This document shows, piece after piece, positions 46,160 through 59,376 of a stretch of 64,000 bases of DNA. A program made the translations under genes and the position numbers. How positions within the stretch are numbered: the stretch's first letter is position 1; every line of letters begins with the position of its first letter. A model generated the notes under the pieces. It did not search any database. It was given only the letters and a program-made list of their open reading frames with translations, and had not been told where the DNA came from. This DNA comes from Symsagittifera roscoffensis (lineage: Eukaryota > Xenacoelomorpha > Acoela > Convolutidae): positions 2,048,001 to 2,112,000 of the forward strand of contig NC_087067.1 of the NCBI RefSeq assembly GCF_963678635.1. Reading direction: 5' to 3'.

Positions 46160-47780
46160 GTTTAAAGCCACAAATTTACGAGTTATTGTATAAACATTGT
46201 TTTAAATCTCTGTTTTGAAAAATTCAATCGCGAGCGTTTTTCTTCATAACTTTCGAGATGACAATGAATAAAAAATTGCACAGCTTTAGCTCATAACAGG
46301 GCACTAAAGGTACTTTCAAATGCAAAACAAAAATTGAGCAAAATTTTAAATTTTCTCAATACAAAAATACGAACTTTCATGATAAATTAAAGCAGATAAT
46401 TAGCTTATACACAAAGGTTTTACGTTTTCATTAAGTATCAGTAGAATCTAAATTGTACCACAAATATGAACTTAAACACTGGGTTAAAACAATCAAATTT
46501 CGATTAATGAAAAAAAAACTTTCTCATTTCCGAGAAAAACAAGTAATTTAAGCAGCAATCGAATGGAAAACCCTCTACATGGGGGTTAAATTAACTCGAT
46601 GGTTACTTTACAAAATCCTGATTACTTGAAATCTGATCATTTCAATGATAACACATTATTCGTAGATTTCAGAATGTTTTAGTTTCGCAAACGAACCAAC
46701 GGTATCAACAACACTTAAGTAACAACTAATGTATTAAACTAAAATAAATAAACGCTTTGTTTTTGAGGCTATTTTGTTTTTTTTTCGAGTTTAAACAGGT
46801 AACAGATCTATTTTTATTTACATTTTTAATAGAATGCGATCCACAAAATGCAATTACTGCACAAAGCATGTATTATGAATCAGGGGTTGACACAGCTAAT
46901 TGTAATTACATAGTGCAGTAACGGGCCAAAATTAAAAACTTAGCGATTTCAAATGGCACATTTCTGAAATGAAGAGCAAACAAAAAATTTCCTCGGTAGC
47001 TCGGCAAAAAGTGGAGATTTTCATTATCAGAAAGTAATTTGTAACTCGGTTGAATAATATTCGAACCTAGTCCGGATCCTACTCTAGAGTTTTGAAATCT
47101 TCAAATGGTAAAAGTGGTTTACCAATTTTATCAGAGCTGTTAACAACTTCAATTTGCGGTGTCAAAACCATGCTGCGAGTGTGGTATAGTGTATAGAACG
47201 GTGACGTCTCATCTAGCATACAAGTCATACAGCATAATCCCATTACGTATATTTTTTTGGTAATTTGGCTTCTAAATTAGCTGTAATTTGCATAGCATAC
47301 TTATTGACACAAAGAAGAAGTGGAAATTATGACATGTATAAGTAATGCTACGTCACCGTATAGACTCTTATGGTGAAGATGGATTAATGGCAATTTGCCT
47401 GATGTGATCTGCAACTGGAATCGAGTAAAGAACAGTGTTGGAATAGTAGGTCCGCGAGAGAAGATCCAAACCAAACCTTCCGATAAAAAACAGGGGCCTT
47501 GAAAATCACAGGAGGAAAAGACTTTGCCAGCGATTTCGAATTTTTTTTTTGCTAAAACCCCCTTTATTTTCGACCCTCTAGCTGAATTGATCAAAGCCAC
47601 TAATCACTTTTTTTAAATCAACTTTTAACTTTAATCAATTTATCATCAACTCGATTTATTGTTGATTCGAAAAAATTCTGTTTGTTTCGGAAGTTTTGGG
47701 TTGCAGGAAAAGTTTTCGCTTTTATTTACATCTATAACTGGAACAGACAAAACCAATGACAACACAACTCAAGAGTCTTG
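46160..47780. other. Intergenic or intronic stretch, no gene seen
   Basis: AT-rich. The minus-strand frame 47301-47600 (99 codons) lacks recognisable features. If 47788-48030 is a real last exon, this region is its intron. Confidence 0.4.
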
Positions 47781-47787
47781 TTTCTAG

Positions 47788-48030
47788 GTTCCTGTAGTGC
47801 ACAAACTTCGAAACGCGCCTCCAAACAACCCACCATTAGTGGACCCTAGTGGGAGGTTCAGCGCCCCTACATGTGTCCTGTGTGCTACTGGAGTCCTCCA
47901 GCAGCCTTGGGAAGGGGGGTTTGCAAAGTTGATGGGGGTGAATGTGAATGTCTGGGGAGTCCAGAGGTCCTCGACTCTTGTCTTCAGTTTGTGGACACCC
48001 AACTTTGACCTGTTATACGACCCCAGCTAA
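47788..48030 (+). CDS. Candidate terminal coding exon, unknown product
   Basis: A markedly GC-richer island in AT-rich DNA. The acceptor CTTGTTTCTAG ends at 47787, and the frame then runs open for 80 codons to TAA at 48028-48030. It contains VVHKLRNAPPNNPPLVDPSG, a CVLCATG segment, and VNVWGVQRSSTLVFSLW. Codon use looks coding. The minus strand of the same island is also open for 72 codons (48002-47784), so strand is not certain. No family recognised and no upstream exon placed. A phase 1 donor near 44798 (GTGAGT) exists, but its phase does not fit. Confidence 0.4.
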   Translation, partial: VPVVHKLRNAPPNNPPLVDPSGRFSAPTCVLCATGVLQQPWEGGFAKLMGVNVNVWGVQRSSTLVFSLWTPNFDLLYDPS

Positions 48031-48169
48031 AACATCAAACATGAGTTCCGACTCTGATTAAATAGAAATAGCCAGTCCGACTCCAATAATCAATTGGCTC
48101 GCAAAAAAAATAGTTGTTGTTCTGATCAAGCTATCCAAGCCATTAAATTTTGAAAAATTTTAAGCTGAG

Positions 48170-49095
48170 CAATATCGGTTTGAGAAACTTTAGGAAAATT
48201 GAAGTTTCTCTCAGCAAGCTTTTAAAGCTATGAAATTTCGATTTATTTCAAGTTATTTCAAAGACCAAATCGTTATGCGAAAAGCTTAAGTTTGTCTAAG
48301 TGAGCTATTCAAATCGATTGGCGAAAAGTTTGTTTTTCTAAGCAAGCTATGCAAGCGATGAAACTTTGAAATATTTCAAAACATTTCATAGCCCTATTCG
48401 GTTTGCAAACAGCTAGTTTTTGTAGCAAGGAGGTTGCTGTTTTTAGTTGGTTCGTTTCAGAATGTATGTAATCAATCTGAAAAGGCAAAATTTTGGGAAA
48501 AAAGGGCAGCCACTGTCTTAGATCAAGATAATAAAACATGAATTCTTTCGAGTTATTTCGTAGACCGAATCTTTCACAAAAAGTTTAAGTTTTTCTAAGC
48601 ACGCTTTTCAAGCTATGACATTTTGTTTTATTACAAATTATTTCATAGACTGAATGGTTTCGCAAAAAATGGAGTTTTTCTAAGCAAGCTTTTAAGGCTA
48701 TAAATTTTGAAATAATTCAAGTTATTTCATAAACCGAATCAGTTCGTGAAAAAATTAAAGTTTTTAGGCAAGCTATTCCAGCTATGAAACTTTGAAATTT
48801 TCAAGTTATTTTGTAGACTGAATCAGTTCGCAAAAAACTTTAGCAAAGCAGTTCGCAAGAAACAGTTCTAAGCAAAATTTTAGAGCTATGCAACTTTGAA
48901 TTATTCCATGATATTTAATAGAGGGAATCGGTTCGCAAAAAAATTAAGTTTTCCTAAGCAAGGTTCAAAGCTATGAAAGTTCAAATTATTTCAAGTTAAT
49001 TTGTAGACCGAATCGGTTCGCTATAAGTTCAAGTTTTTCTAAGCAAGCTTTTTAGGCTATAAATTTTGAAAAACTTCAAGCTAAGAGTTAGTTTT
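48170..49095 (+). repeat. Degenerate tandem repeat, period about 85-100 bp
   Basis: Units share AAGCAAGCTTTTAAGGCTAT, then GAAATTTTGAAATA, TTTCAAGTTATTT and AGACCGAATCGGTTCGC. The GCTATGAAA core recurs near 48230, 48358, 48612, 48697, 48781, 48881, 48970 and 49052. Spacing is uneven, indicating decay and unit loss (the 48360-48610 interval lacks a clear unit). Confidence 0.75.
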
Positions 49096-49099
49096 CCAT

Positions 49100-50710
49100 T
49101 TTCAAAGCATGGGTATTGATGCTTTCAGTTGTTTCTTTTCAGACTGAAATGAAACTGTAAACGCAAAAATTGAGACGAAATTAGGCATGTACTATCTAGC
49201 CTTGAAGTTGGATCGAGTTCAACTTGCTGAAAAAGTTTCGTATTTTTTCAAAAAAATTCTTGAGTATTCCATACTTTAGAATGTTTAGAAGATCTGCTGC
49301 GTCAATTTGATTGTAAAAGAAAACATCTGAAATATTCTAGATTCAGAAGTTGTTCTTAAACGTCAAGCTCAATGGTCGCTCTTAACCATTGCGCCTTATG
49401 GCAGCTAAAGCGTGGCATCAACTTTTTGGTCATCCATTTAATATTTAAGATTACTGATTACTCTAACATTACTCCAAAACGTCTTTAACTCGGTGCTTCA
49501 CTAATGTAAACGACGAAAAAACACCGAAAGACACTTATCAATTATAAGAAGATGCAGATGGTACATACACTCTGCAAACAACATCGATGCAACTTACCAA
49601 GATTAGTTTGTTATGATAACGTCCTATAGCGTTATGATACCTTGCCTCAGAATACTGCTTTCTTCTGAATGACGAAAAGTTTTGCTTACTTAAAGGTTAC
49701 AAAGTACAAATTCTCACGCACGATAAATCACACACACAAGAATAGTTTTAGCCTCATATCAACAAAAGACCGTTCTTTATTCAAGTAAACACCGAAACGG
49801 AGCTGATTTTTGCAATCACAAGCAACAAAAATGACAAAAAGCTCTTGAAAAGAACATTGCCAAACGACAGTGACTGGAAAAGTGTTAATGAACTCAGAAA
49901 TGGCGAAAGAAAATTATCGAAAAAACCTCAGCTCATCACGTTGAAGCTTTGAATGTCAAGAAAAATTTGTGTTGGACACTTCGTTTTCACAAAAATAGCC
50001 CAATTAAAGTAAGCTGGGTGAATAGGTATTTTTTCAGTTCGAAAAGGAAAGTAATTTACATTTTTTACGCTTCATTTGAGCTTTTGTTTCTCGAGAGCAA
50101 AATTCTTTAAGCAAATGAGTTTGATGTTAGCTTAAGAAACTAAAATCAAACTGCAAAAACAAAAAACTCAAATTGGAGCGTGAACAAAAAATCACATAGC
50201 TCATGCTAATCGAAATGGAATCTAAATAAAAACTAACGGTGATAAAAATTGAGCACAAAAAGTTGTGACTTCAATTGATATTCTAATACTACGATGTGCG
50301 CAGTGATGTCCAATATAACTAACTGTTTAACAATAATTGGCTTAACCAATTGGTTTTAAAAATGGTATGTTAAACTGATTTAACAAATAACCAATTAGTT
50401 AAACCGATTTGGTTATATACAGGTCTTATTTAACAAATCAATATTGGCTCATATATAAGCATTTCAGGAGTGTATTCTGAATCTAGGTAAAACCAAGGAA
50501 CCATTTTTTCCACGCCACACCAAATTTTTACTCGGTCATGCTCCATCGATTGATATTTAGCAATTTTGGCAATTCAATTGATAACGTCCGACTCAATTCG
50601 CGAGCCGAATACTTACAGAACTCCGAAACGACAATTATGGAAACCTAACTGGGGACGTAAATCAATTTTTGGTCGTGTTCACGAGTGCGGAAACATAAAA
50701 ATTCCAAAAA
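49100..50710. other. Intergenic stretch, no gene seen
   Basis: AT-rich. A short AACCAATTGGTT-rich segment with local dyads lies at 50335-50430. No ORF supported. Confidence 0.45.
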
Positions 50711-50717
50711 CGAAAAA

Positions 50718-51315
50718 GGATAGCCGGTTGCTGTGTAAGTGGCACAGACTGTTCCGACCATATTCACTAAAAAAGTATTTTATTTTCGTTTTCTTTTCTG
50801 TAAATTAGAGTTGATTTTAGTGGTTGGTGAAAATTGAAAAATATAAGAACGCATAGAACCTCTGTGATTCAAACATAATTGATAAAATTTGTCTAAAATA
50901 ATAAAACTGAAAAAAAAAAATTGTAAACTTTTTAATTTTTTTGCATTAAAATTTTAATTTTTTTTTTAAAATTGCCGAGAAAATACAAAATTATACATCT
51001 CAAACTAGTTGTCTTTATAGTAAAATTGAGTTTTTTGAGCCTAAAAGTCCAAACAAAAGTAAAATTTTCATACAACGATCGTTACTCGCTCAAAATTGAA
51101 CTAAGTGTCAAAAATTTTGAACAAGTTTGTCTCGACACCGGGACAACTTTATGAAAGTTTTTTAACTTCGTTCAAATCTCGACTGAAAGGGCTTTAATTT
51201 GGTATATCACTCGACCCATTCCGACAATTATTTAAGGTATCTGACTTTGCGTGGAAAAAAAACTATAACACACCCGAATACCAATTTCTCCCCATTTTCA
51301 GTGGTCGGAACAAAA
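50718..51315 (+). mobile_element. Repeat family F5, copy with both ends
   Basis: Left part TAGCCGGTTGCTGTGTAAG ... TGTTCCGACCATATTCAC; right end TTTTCAGTGGTCGGAACA (about 51295-51312), inverted to the left TGTTCCGACCA. About 570 bp between the inverted ends, A/T-rich, with a CGTTACTCGCTC block shared with other copies. No transposase. Confidence 0.6.
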
Positions 51316-51319
51316 TGAA

Positions 51320-52230
51320 AATTGTTGAGATTGCGTGAAATAAAAAGTTCAGCCTCATTTCAACTTATTAAGGGTTTAGTTTTGTGGTTTGCTCAAGTTT
51401 CTAAACAAAAATCGGGATTTGTTTAGTATTTGTTAAAAATTTGTTTAATTGCGGCAGTTATTACACTAAGAAAATAGTTAGTTTGTTTCAATTCATGTGT
51501 AACAATTACAGAAGTTGTCTAATTTGCACCCAACTTTAATAGCTTATATTTTCTTTGCTCCGCGTAAAACGTTGTTTTGAAATTAAATTGTTACTCTTGT
51601 ACTGAAACAATGCTGACCACTACACTAGGTTGCTGAAAAACCGAACATTTTGCAAAAGAAACACTAATGAGTAGTTGCCTTTGCCCGGCTAGGCCTCCCA
51701 AATTAAAACGATTATCTGAACTTTAAGTCTACCTAAGATCATCTAATTTAAACTTTTCCGGCAAGAAGTTATCCCCAAAATGATGCACACCTCGCACTCT
51801 CGCTCACTACCAAATGTGATTATATTCGAATTCCCTTCGAGATAATAACTTTTATGAAAGCTATTGACGACAAAGTTATTATCTGTTTTTGCCATGGTAC
51901 TTGAAATATCATCACAGATGCCAAAATAAACTTAAATTGTACAGTGAGTTGAGTGCAAGCCAATAATACGCACGTTTTCAGCAAAATCAGCGATGACCAT
52001 TCTAATAATCCATCAGAGAATCCGTTAAACTTTTATTCATTCAAAGACCTAATCTTTTAAAAGGAAGCAATTTGAAGGATTCCTCCTCCTTAGAAAATGA
52101 AAGATCCCGGATTCTTGCATACAGCTTCCGCTATTAAAATAACTAATGACTCAAGCTCTGCGAAAAAGCACATCTATCAAAATATATTAGCGTGAGGCGT
52201 AGGAAAATGAGAAATGTTCAACTTGGGAAT
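51320..52230. other. Intergenic stretch, no gene seen
   Basis: Nothing recognised. Confidence 0.4.
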
Positions 52231-52239
52231 AAATAGGAA

Positions 52240-52614
52240 AAGGGGCGGATCCAAGGTTTTCTCGAGGGCGGGGGTGCAGATTTTAAATTTTTGGCAACCT
52301 TTTTTTAGATCGACAAAATTGATTTTTGCGAGCTCTCCCCCAGCACTAAAAAGATCATGTTTCGGCCAAATTTTTTAAAAAAACATGCTAATAAAAGGCT
52401 TTCAAAAAACTTTTTGGAAAATGTTGACCAAAATATTGCGTTTTTTTTGGCGCGCACTTCCCCCTCAAAATTATTAAATAGAAAAAATTAGGCGCCTTTA
52501 GAAAATTTTAGGGTCCGTCAGACAAAAATTGATATCTCAAAATAGTACAAAGGGGGACCCCTTTGGGTCGACAGGGGGTCGAATCCCTGTAGGGGGCCCC
52601 TAAATCCGCCCCTG
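52240..52614 (+). mobile_element. hAT-type MITE, copy 6, with perfect 8-bp duplication
   Basis: The ends AAGGGGCGGATCCAAGG and CCTAAATCCGCCCCTG are flanked by AATAGGAA on both sides (52232-52239 and 52615-52622). Internal GGCGCGCACTTCCCCC and GGGGGTCGAATCCCTG match the family. Confidence 0.9.
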
Positions 52615-55600
52615 AATAGGAAATATTCGAATTAGGAAATATTCAATAAAATCGATTAAACTAAAAACTACTAAAAAAACGCACAGAAAACTGTCTCAAT
52701 GAAAATTGAACGATATTTCTAATTTCTTAAATATTAAATTAGGGCAAAATTGTAGGTTTTTTCTTTTTATACGTTATTAAGAGCAAAAAAGAGTAGAAAA
52801 AAGTTAAAAAGTCTTTCACTGCTGATTTTTTACTGCTCCCTGTTCACCAGTAGGCGTTGCATGAAATATTTTTGTAAGTATTAAACGAATTAAACGACGC
52901 GTGAAGCATCTGCTTGAACGAATTGAATAAGTCCTCTTAACGCTGTTATTGACCTAGTCAATGAACTTACACATATTCATAAATCGACGCTTTAGAAATA
53001 AAATATGGCCAAAACAGATTGAAAAAATTCGATTTAGAGCGTGTGACACTATCTCATTATGATAAAACTAAATTCCATTAATCCCACCAAAAATCTGTTT
53101 TCACTTCAATTCTCAAAATGACAATAACAATTTTATAGCTGACAATATATATTACGGCGGCAATTGCTCTTGTACGATAAAATGTAATATATGCCAAAAT
53201 AAAATTTAATTTGTCTTTCATTTTATTCTTTTCATTTTTAAAAAAGCGACTCGATTTCGATTTTGCATCAACAAATGCAACGCTTGGTTCTTTGATTCCT
53301 TTAATTTAATTAATCCAATCATAAGTCCTCAGCCTTATTGTCATAACAACAGACATATTCGCTTTAAATGATAAATATCGCCCGGTAACTCTTCAAATGA
53401 TTCAACGTAGTCAATGTAATTAATCATCAGGGTTGCAAAAATTGTAAATTATCATCGCATCTAACACTGAAAAAAAAAGTTGCCGGTAAAAACATTCAGA
53501 TAATTGCACCATTTACATAACGTCAATTTGGAGCCTGGAAATATATATTTTTTCACTGAACGCGAAAAATAACAATAAAAGCGTCGATAAAGCTGCAGAA
53601 AATGCACATGAAATATTGATCAAGTTTATTCTCTCTTTCTATCCGACGTTTTTTTTTGCTCCAAGCAACATTCGTGCGTTGCAGTCTGATAAAAACATCT
53701 CTGGAATCATAAAAACTTCAACTTGGCTCTGTTGCTAATCTACCACTTAGAGAACAGTTCAACTATTTGAATTTTTCCAACTCTCAGTCACAATTTATGT
53801 AAAGGTTGCCAAATAGCTCAGCAAAATTACAGTTACGTGGTTGACCAAAAATTAAAAAAAAACGTTTCTTTGATTGAAAGAGTCCACGACTTATAAGGAA
53901 TAAAAATTCACAGCGCAGCTGTCTCTCAAGAGAAACTTTTCTATCACTTAACGGTACTCTAATATGTGCTCACAAAACATTACGGAGAAACTTATAGACT
54001 CAAACTCTTGCGCTGCTCACCTTCGATTCCGAATTAGTAAGTAGTGAACAAAGCCAGCAGGCAGTTGAAAGAGTGCCAATGAACAAGAAAAATAAAAAAA
54101 AAATGTTTGTTTTAAAGATTAATCTACAATTCTTTGAAATTAAAGAATCTTTTATGATGCGCACTTTTTTCATAAAACTAACCCACTTAGAGAAAACTGT
54201 TACAAACAAAAAACATCACATTATAACGCTTTCAAAAATCTTTTACAATTGATATCTTTATTAATCCAGCTGGAAATCGAAGAATTGAAATCTTCTATCA
54301 AAACAGTCTATCACAATTTTTCTTTTTCGCGTCATTTCTACCAGGGTTATTGGAGCATATTTTGCGTCCTTCTTGAAATGAATTTGAATTGAACACCAAG
54401 TAATCCAAAAACAAATCGCAGAAAAAAATTTGGGCGCGAACAATTTCAACATTTTCATTGACACTTAATAAACAAAATTAAGCCAAAAAAAAACAACACC
54501 AAAAAGATAGTTTTAATTTTAATGTTTTCTTTCCACTGAGTCTCAGGCATATTCATTGTGCCCATATACTCCCAGCTGAAACTAAGTTAAAGCGAGAACA
54601 TTCATTGTGACATACAAATAAGTCAAAACTAAAATTCAAAAAGCATAAAATCAAGTCTAAGCAAAAGTGTACCTAAGTTCGCAGTCTTAATAATATAGCC
54701 AAAGACAGTTAAAAAAGAGTCAATGGACGGAATTTTGGTAAAACAAAAGATTGACATATTTATGGAAAACATCTCAACTTTCGAATTTCGAAAAAAAAAC
54801 AGATGGTCTTAAAACTCTAAAACAATTTATGATTGACAATTTTTTCATAAAAATAACTCTGAGAAAACTTGATCAATAGGTAAAATTTATTGATAGTAAA
54901 TTGGAGCCTGAACAAATTTTTAGACTTTTCCTGAAAAAAAAAATGATCACGACCTATATAAGAGTCTGAACTACGTTCATCGACTCTCATGAAATTGCAC
55001 TATTCGGATCAATTAGGAAATATCTCCCCCCACCATTTCGGCTTGGGCGATGAACTACTTTCAATTGTATAAAACTGTACGTCAGATTCTCCAACAAACG
55101 CAGAGAAACAAAAATCACAATAAAAAAATCAACAACTAGATTCAAACTGAAAAAAAAAACGGCCAAATTATTTGCATATTAAAACAGCTTTTTCCTGTTT
55201 TGTTTGAAGAAAAATGTGCAATTCCATACATTATTAAGATGCTGCAGGTTTTTTGACATAAATAGAGATCAGAGAACTGACCCTGGTAACTTGCTTACCT
55301 CAAACAATAATCGCCCAAACAAAAAATCCGAAAAATCAAAATTTTTCTATCGACATTCATATAGAAAAATCTTCAGGTAGCCGATTGATTGCGAGCTATA
55401 TACACCTCAACCACCGGCTCGCGTTTGAAAACTTCTTTTATAGTGCTTTAACGTATTTGCTTGGGGGAGATAGCTCAATTGTTCAAAACGAGGGGTTATT
55501 GCTCAATTGGTCCCACCATTCAAAAATGATTTTACTTTTAATCATTGACGTTTACTTCAGACAGTAGGCCAAATAGAATTGGCCTAATGTTCCTAACTCG

Positions 55601-55917
55601 CTACATTACAAGTTCCTAACTCGCCGAAAACAAATTTGCGGGTCATATATTCATTGCTTTCGTAAAGGTAATTTTGGTTATAACTCGAGCGTACGTTCAG
55701 CTGGATGGTAAATCTGTTTGTTATGCAACTTAAGAGTTCAATGCTTAGCCTGCCTTTTTCACTTAATCAAATGCGAAAATAAAAAGAATGAGATTGCGTC
55801 ACGGTTAAATACTCTTTTAAAAGGCCATGCCTCTATTTTAGCATGTAAGCGCCCTGATTCGAACAAAGGAGTGTTAAAACGCTTCAGGGCTACAACTACT
55901 CTTGTTTTCTTCCTCAG

Positions 55918-56320
55918 TTCCTAATCCCAGAGAAAGAACTCAATTTGGACCACTTTCGCCCATTCACATTGAAGCCACCTCAACAATGGACCCCTTTTAT
56001 CTCAAGCGCTCCAAAAATGGCTTGAATTCCGCTTTGGAAACCATAAAATGTCATGTAAAATGCGCTGTTACATTAGGAAAATTTCAGAATTCGAACAGAA
56101 ATCAGACTATTCAGCCGATTATTTTGTAATCTCTGTTTATCAATACCGCGTATCTGGTATCTTTCAGGCGTGGAAACACAGCAAGCATGGTTTAATAAGT
56201 AAAAGTGAAGTGAACGAACGGGAACCAGCCAACGTAGCTTCAGCTTTAAGATGGTATGGCACGCACGCTCTTATTTCAATGCATCTACAGAGAAAACGTA
56301 TTCAGAACAGACATCAATGA
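55918..56320 (+). CDS. Candidate last two exons of an unknown gene
   Basis: Exon 55918-56054 follows a strong acceptor (TTTTCTTCCTCAG) in phase 1 and reads PNPRERTQFGPLSPIHIEAT, then DPFYLKRSKNGLNSALETIK. It ends at CAT with donor GTAAAA. After a 113-bp intron ending GTATCTTTCAG, exon 56168-56320 starts in matching phase 0 and reads AWKHSKHGLISKSEVNERE, then ALRWYGTHALISMHLQRKR, to TGA. The composition is unlike the A/T-driven neighbours. No domain recognised. Upstream exons (ending in phase 1) not found. Reading straight on from exon 1 also stays open to 56129, so the intron is an inference. Confidence 0.4.
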
Positions 56321-56329
56321 AGGCTTGTG

Positions 56330-57480
56330 ATTGTAATAACAAAAAATACGAAAGAGTTCAAATACGCAGCATGATTTATCCAAGCAGAGGACAAAATTGG
56401 CGTTGCTTGCCAGAAAAAAATCAGAAGTAGTTTAACATAAAGTCAATGGTTCGTTCATTTCATAAAATAGAAATTTGTCTGAAGAGTTTTGGTGGTACTA
56501 GCAACAAAAAGCAAAGCAAAAAATACATCGAACAAGGGTAGCCAGTTACTGTTTAAGTAGCAAAGAATGCTGCGACCACATTAGTATTTGAAAAGAAATT
56601 TTAAAAATGATGAAAATTGCGAATAACGGCCAAGAACCTTCTTCAATATAAAACTACAAATAGTGATACAACTGCCCTACGACATAATTCCGTCACGCTC
56701 CTTGAGAATGATTGGATTTGAATCATCTTGGTATTTGTTTGATAATCAACAATTCAGGAAACACTTCGGGAGGGTTTCTTTATGCCTTTTTCTTTTTTTT
56801 CAGCCCTACTCAATTTTCAATAACTCCGCTACCGCGTCATGAGGACTACAAGGGAGCGGAAACTTACAAAAAATGAGAAACCTAAATTTCCTACAAAATA
56901 CATTTGAGATTAAGACTGAAATTAATTTTTTTCAAGTGTCGAGACCAAAGTATTAGTTTCATGCGTTAATGAAGCAGTTGGTAACTAAACTAAGAAACCT
57001 AGTTCCAGTCTGTGAAAAATAATTTTCAATTATTTTATCTTCCCACTCAAAGGCAATAAAACGTAGCAGACTGACAAATGGAAAAGTGCCAATGACCTCC
57101 TTACTGAATTGTTTACCCTTATCAGTTATTAGAACAAATTATATCGCCTAAAAATAGCTGCATCGCCCACAGGCAGCTAGAACCGAAAATTCAAAAAAAA
57201 TTCCTGAGAAAACTCTTCTTGCAAGGGGCAACTATTCCTCCGGGCAGCATCCCTCCCCCCCTCCCCTCTCTACACTCTCCATTGATTTTTTGTCGGGTAA
57301 AAATGTTTTTTTTTTCCTATCAAATCTAAAATAAAATACAAAAAAGGTGCTTGAAGCATGGGGTTTGAAATACCTTTTAAAACGTCTTTTAAAAAACCAC
57401 CGATGTCGGTCTTTTAAATGTCGGTCTTTTAAAAAACCACTGACATTTAAAAAAGAATCAATGTACGCAAAGAAAACAAA
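56330..57480. other. Repeat-rich intergenic stretch
   Basis: 56538-56580 carries an end fragment of family F5 (TAGCCAGTTACTGTTTAAG ... GCTGCGACCAC). 57375-57450 has a short duplication of GTCTTTTAAAAAACCAC. No gene seen. Confidence 0.5.
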
Positions 57481-57956
57481 AAAACGACTGTCGAATTTCG
57501 AAAAAAAGATAAGATGGCCTTAGAGCTCTTTGATTTTCTAAAAGTTTGAATTTCAAGAATTCATATAGAAGCGAAGATGCGCTTCGCAATCAATAGCGAA
57601 AAACGACCAAAAAGCAGCTCAAGCCATATAAAAAGGTATGCTGTAACATTTGAAGCAATGACCATTTGAAAAATTGCAGCACTTTTCTTTTTTAAAACTC
57701 CTTCAGTTTTTCAGGAATAACCACTATCAAAACGCAATTGACAAACTCAAAACAAAGGTAAAGCATAAATTTGTAAAAAAAAGGAAAAATCAGTTTCTTT
57801 CCGAAAAAAATCTAATGGGAAAATTCATTAAAAAAATACCTAAAAACATTCGGAAAACTTTCACGGAAAGGGAAAAAACGACTGGTAATTTTTCAAGCAC
57901 TTTATACAGATGCGAAGCTGCGCTTTATTAAGTGAAAAAAAGCCTCGAATTACAAA

Positions 57957-58035
57957 ACTTTGCTACGTATCGGATTCGAACCTGCGACCCGCAGATTTGG
58001 AGTCTCACGCACTGCTCTCTCGACCACGAACATAA
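57957..58035 (-). repeat. tRNA-like SINE head (anticodon-loop CTCCAAA)
   Basis: On the minus strand a box A-like GTGGTCGAGAGAGCAGTGCG is followed by an anticodon-type hairpin with loop CTCCAAA (57996-58002; CCA in anticodon position) and a perfect box B, GGTTCGAATCC. No paired acceptor stem was found, and it is followed on its 3' side by AAGCGCAGCTTCGC, shared with the 62.4-62.6 kb copy. That points to a tRNA-derived repeat rather than a tRNA gene. Confidence 0.6.
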
Positions 58036-59376
58036 ACACTAGTCAAAATAAAGCTGCTATATATGCTAATAAATTGCCAAGGAGATGCAGCAAAAAAGGA
58101 ACCAAATCTAAAAATAGACACAATTTTGCATATAAAAATTTGGAATGTATCAAAACTGAAGGCATCCACACCAACAATGTATAAAAATGAGAAAGCGTAA
58201 AGCCACATTATGTACAAAATTTGCATTTCAAAATTGCCAGATAAAATGAGTGAAAAATTTTGAACTCAATTTTTTATTATTTTTATGTTCTTTGAAACAC
58301 TTTTTTTTCTCGGTTCATTTGATGAATCAAAAATGCATCAATTGTGTTAACTAATTACTAATCAAATGTCAAAGCACATGCTATCAACAAGCCGTAAAGG
58401 TGGCACCAAAAATAGCACCAATATTTGCTACTTGGGTCGGAAAAAAAGAATAGTCGTACGATTATACGTCGCTCGCTAAAGCTCAAAGTGTAATGATAGA
58501 CAATTTTTGATTAAAATTAACCCAAATTGTGAAAACTGGATCAATGGGTAAATTGTGATAATTGAAACCTATTTTCGAAATGAAAAAGGTCACATTAAAA
58601 GGTCAATATTTTCGAGACTTTTTCACATTTGCTGTTCGATAGTGAAGCTTGCCTTCCTTTAACAAGGGAACGAACTGAATTTAGAAAGAAATCAAAATTC
58701 AAACCACGAAAATTAAATGAGTGTGAACAAATGTGTTCAAAAATTTTTCGAGTTTCGAGGAAAAAATATGCCCTTTAAGCTCACGAAGGGTAAGAACAAC
58801 TTATGATTGACTTTTTTGGACAAAATTAACCCTTCAGAAAACTGGATTAATAGATTAATTTTTGATTCAGCTTGGAAATCTGGAAGTTAAAATCCACTTT
58901 TCGATACATACGTTTCTCGAAATCTTTACACTTTTAATGTTCGCTAGAAGATTTTGCCTTCCGTTTAACAACCAAAGTAAATGAACTAAAATTGATATCA
59001 AAAATTATGAGTTCACTGGCACGTTGCCATCATTTGAAGAAAAAATTATTAAAGCTCTTTAAATGGACTTTTTCCATAAAACTAACCCAATTAAACAAAA
59101 TTGGTTCGATGGGTATTTTTTTCACAGCTTTTTTTTACATTCTTTGGCAAATGAAAATGCATTGAATTTAAAAAAAAAACAATCGCAAACCGAACAGCAA
59201 AAAAAACAACACGGCCTGAATAAATGTCTTCATTTCGTTCATTGACCTTTAACCACTTTAAGCAAACTCAGTCCCAAAATTTAGGCCCAGTAAACTGATG
59301 CCTTCTTAAGTAATAAACGTGCACAGAAAAAATTGTGAGAACAGTACGTCGGCCGCCAGAAACAACAGTAACTAAC

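Noticed and set aside
48309-48539. 76-codon minus-strand frame
   Set aside because: Lies inside the degenerate tandem repeat at 48170-49095.
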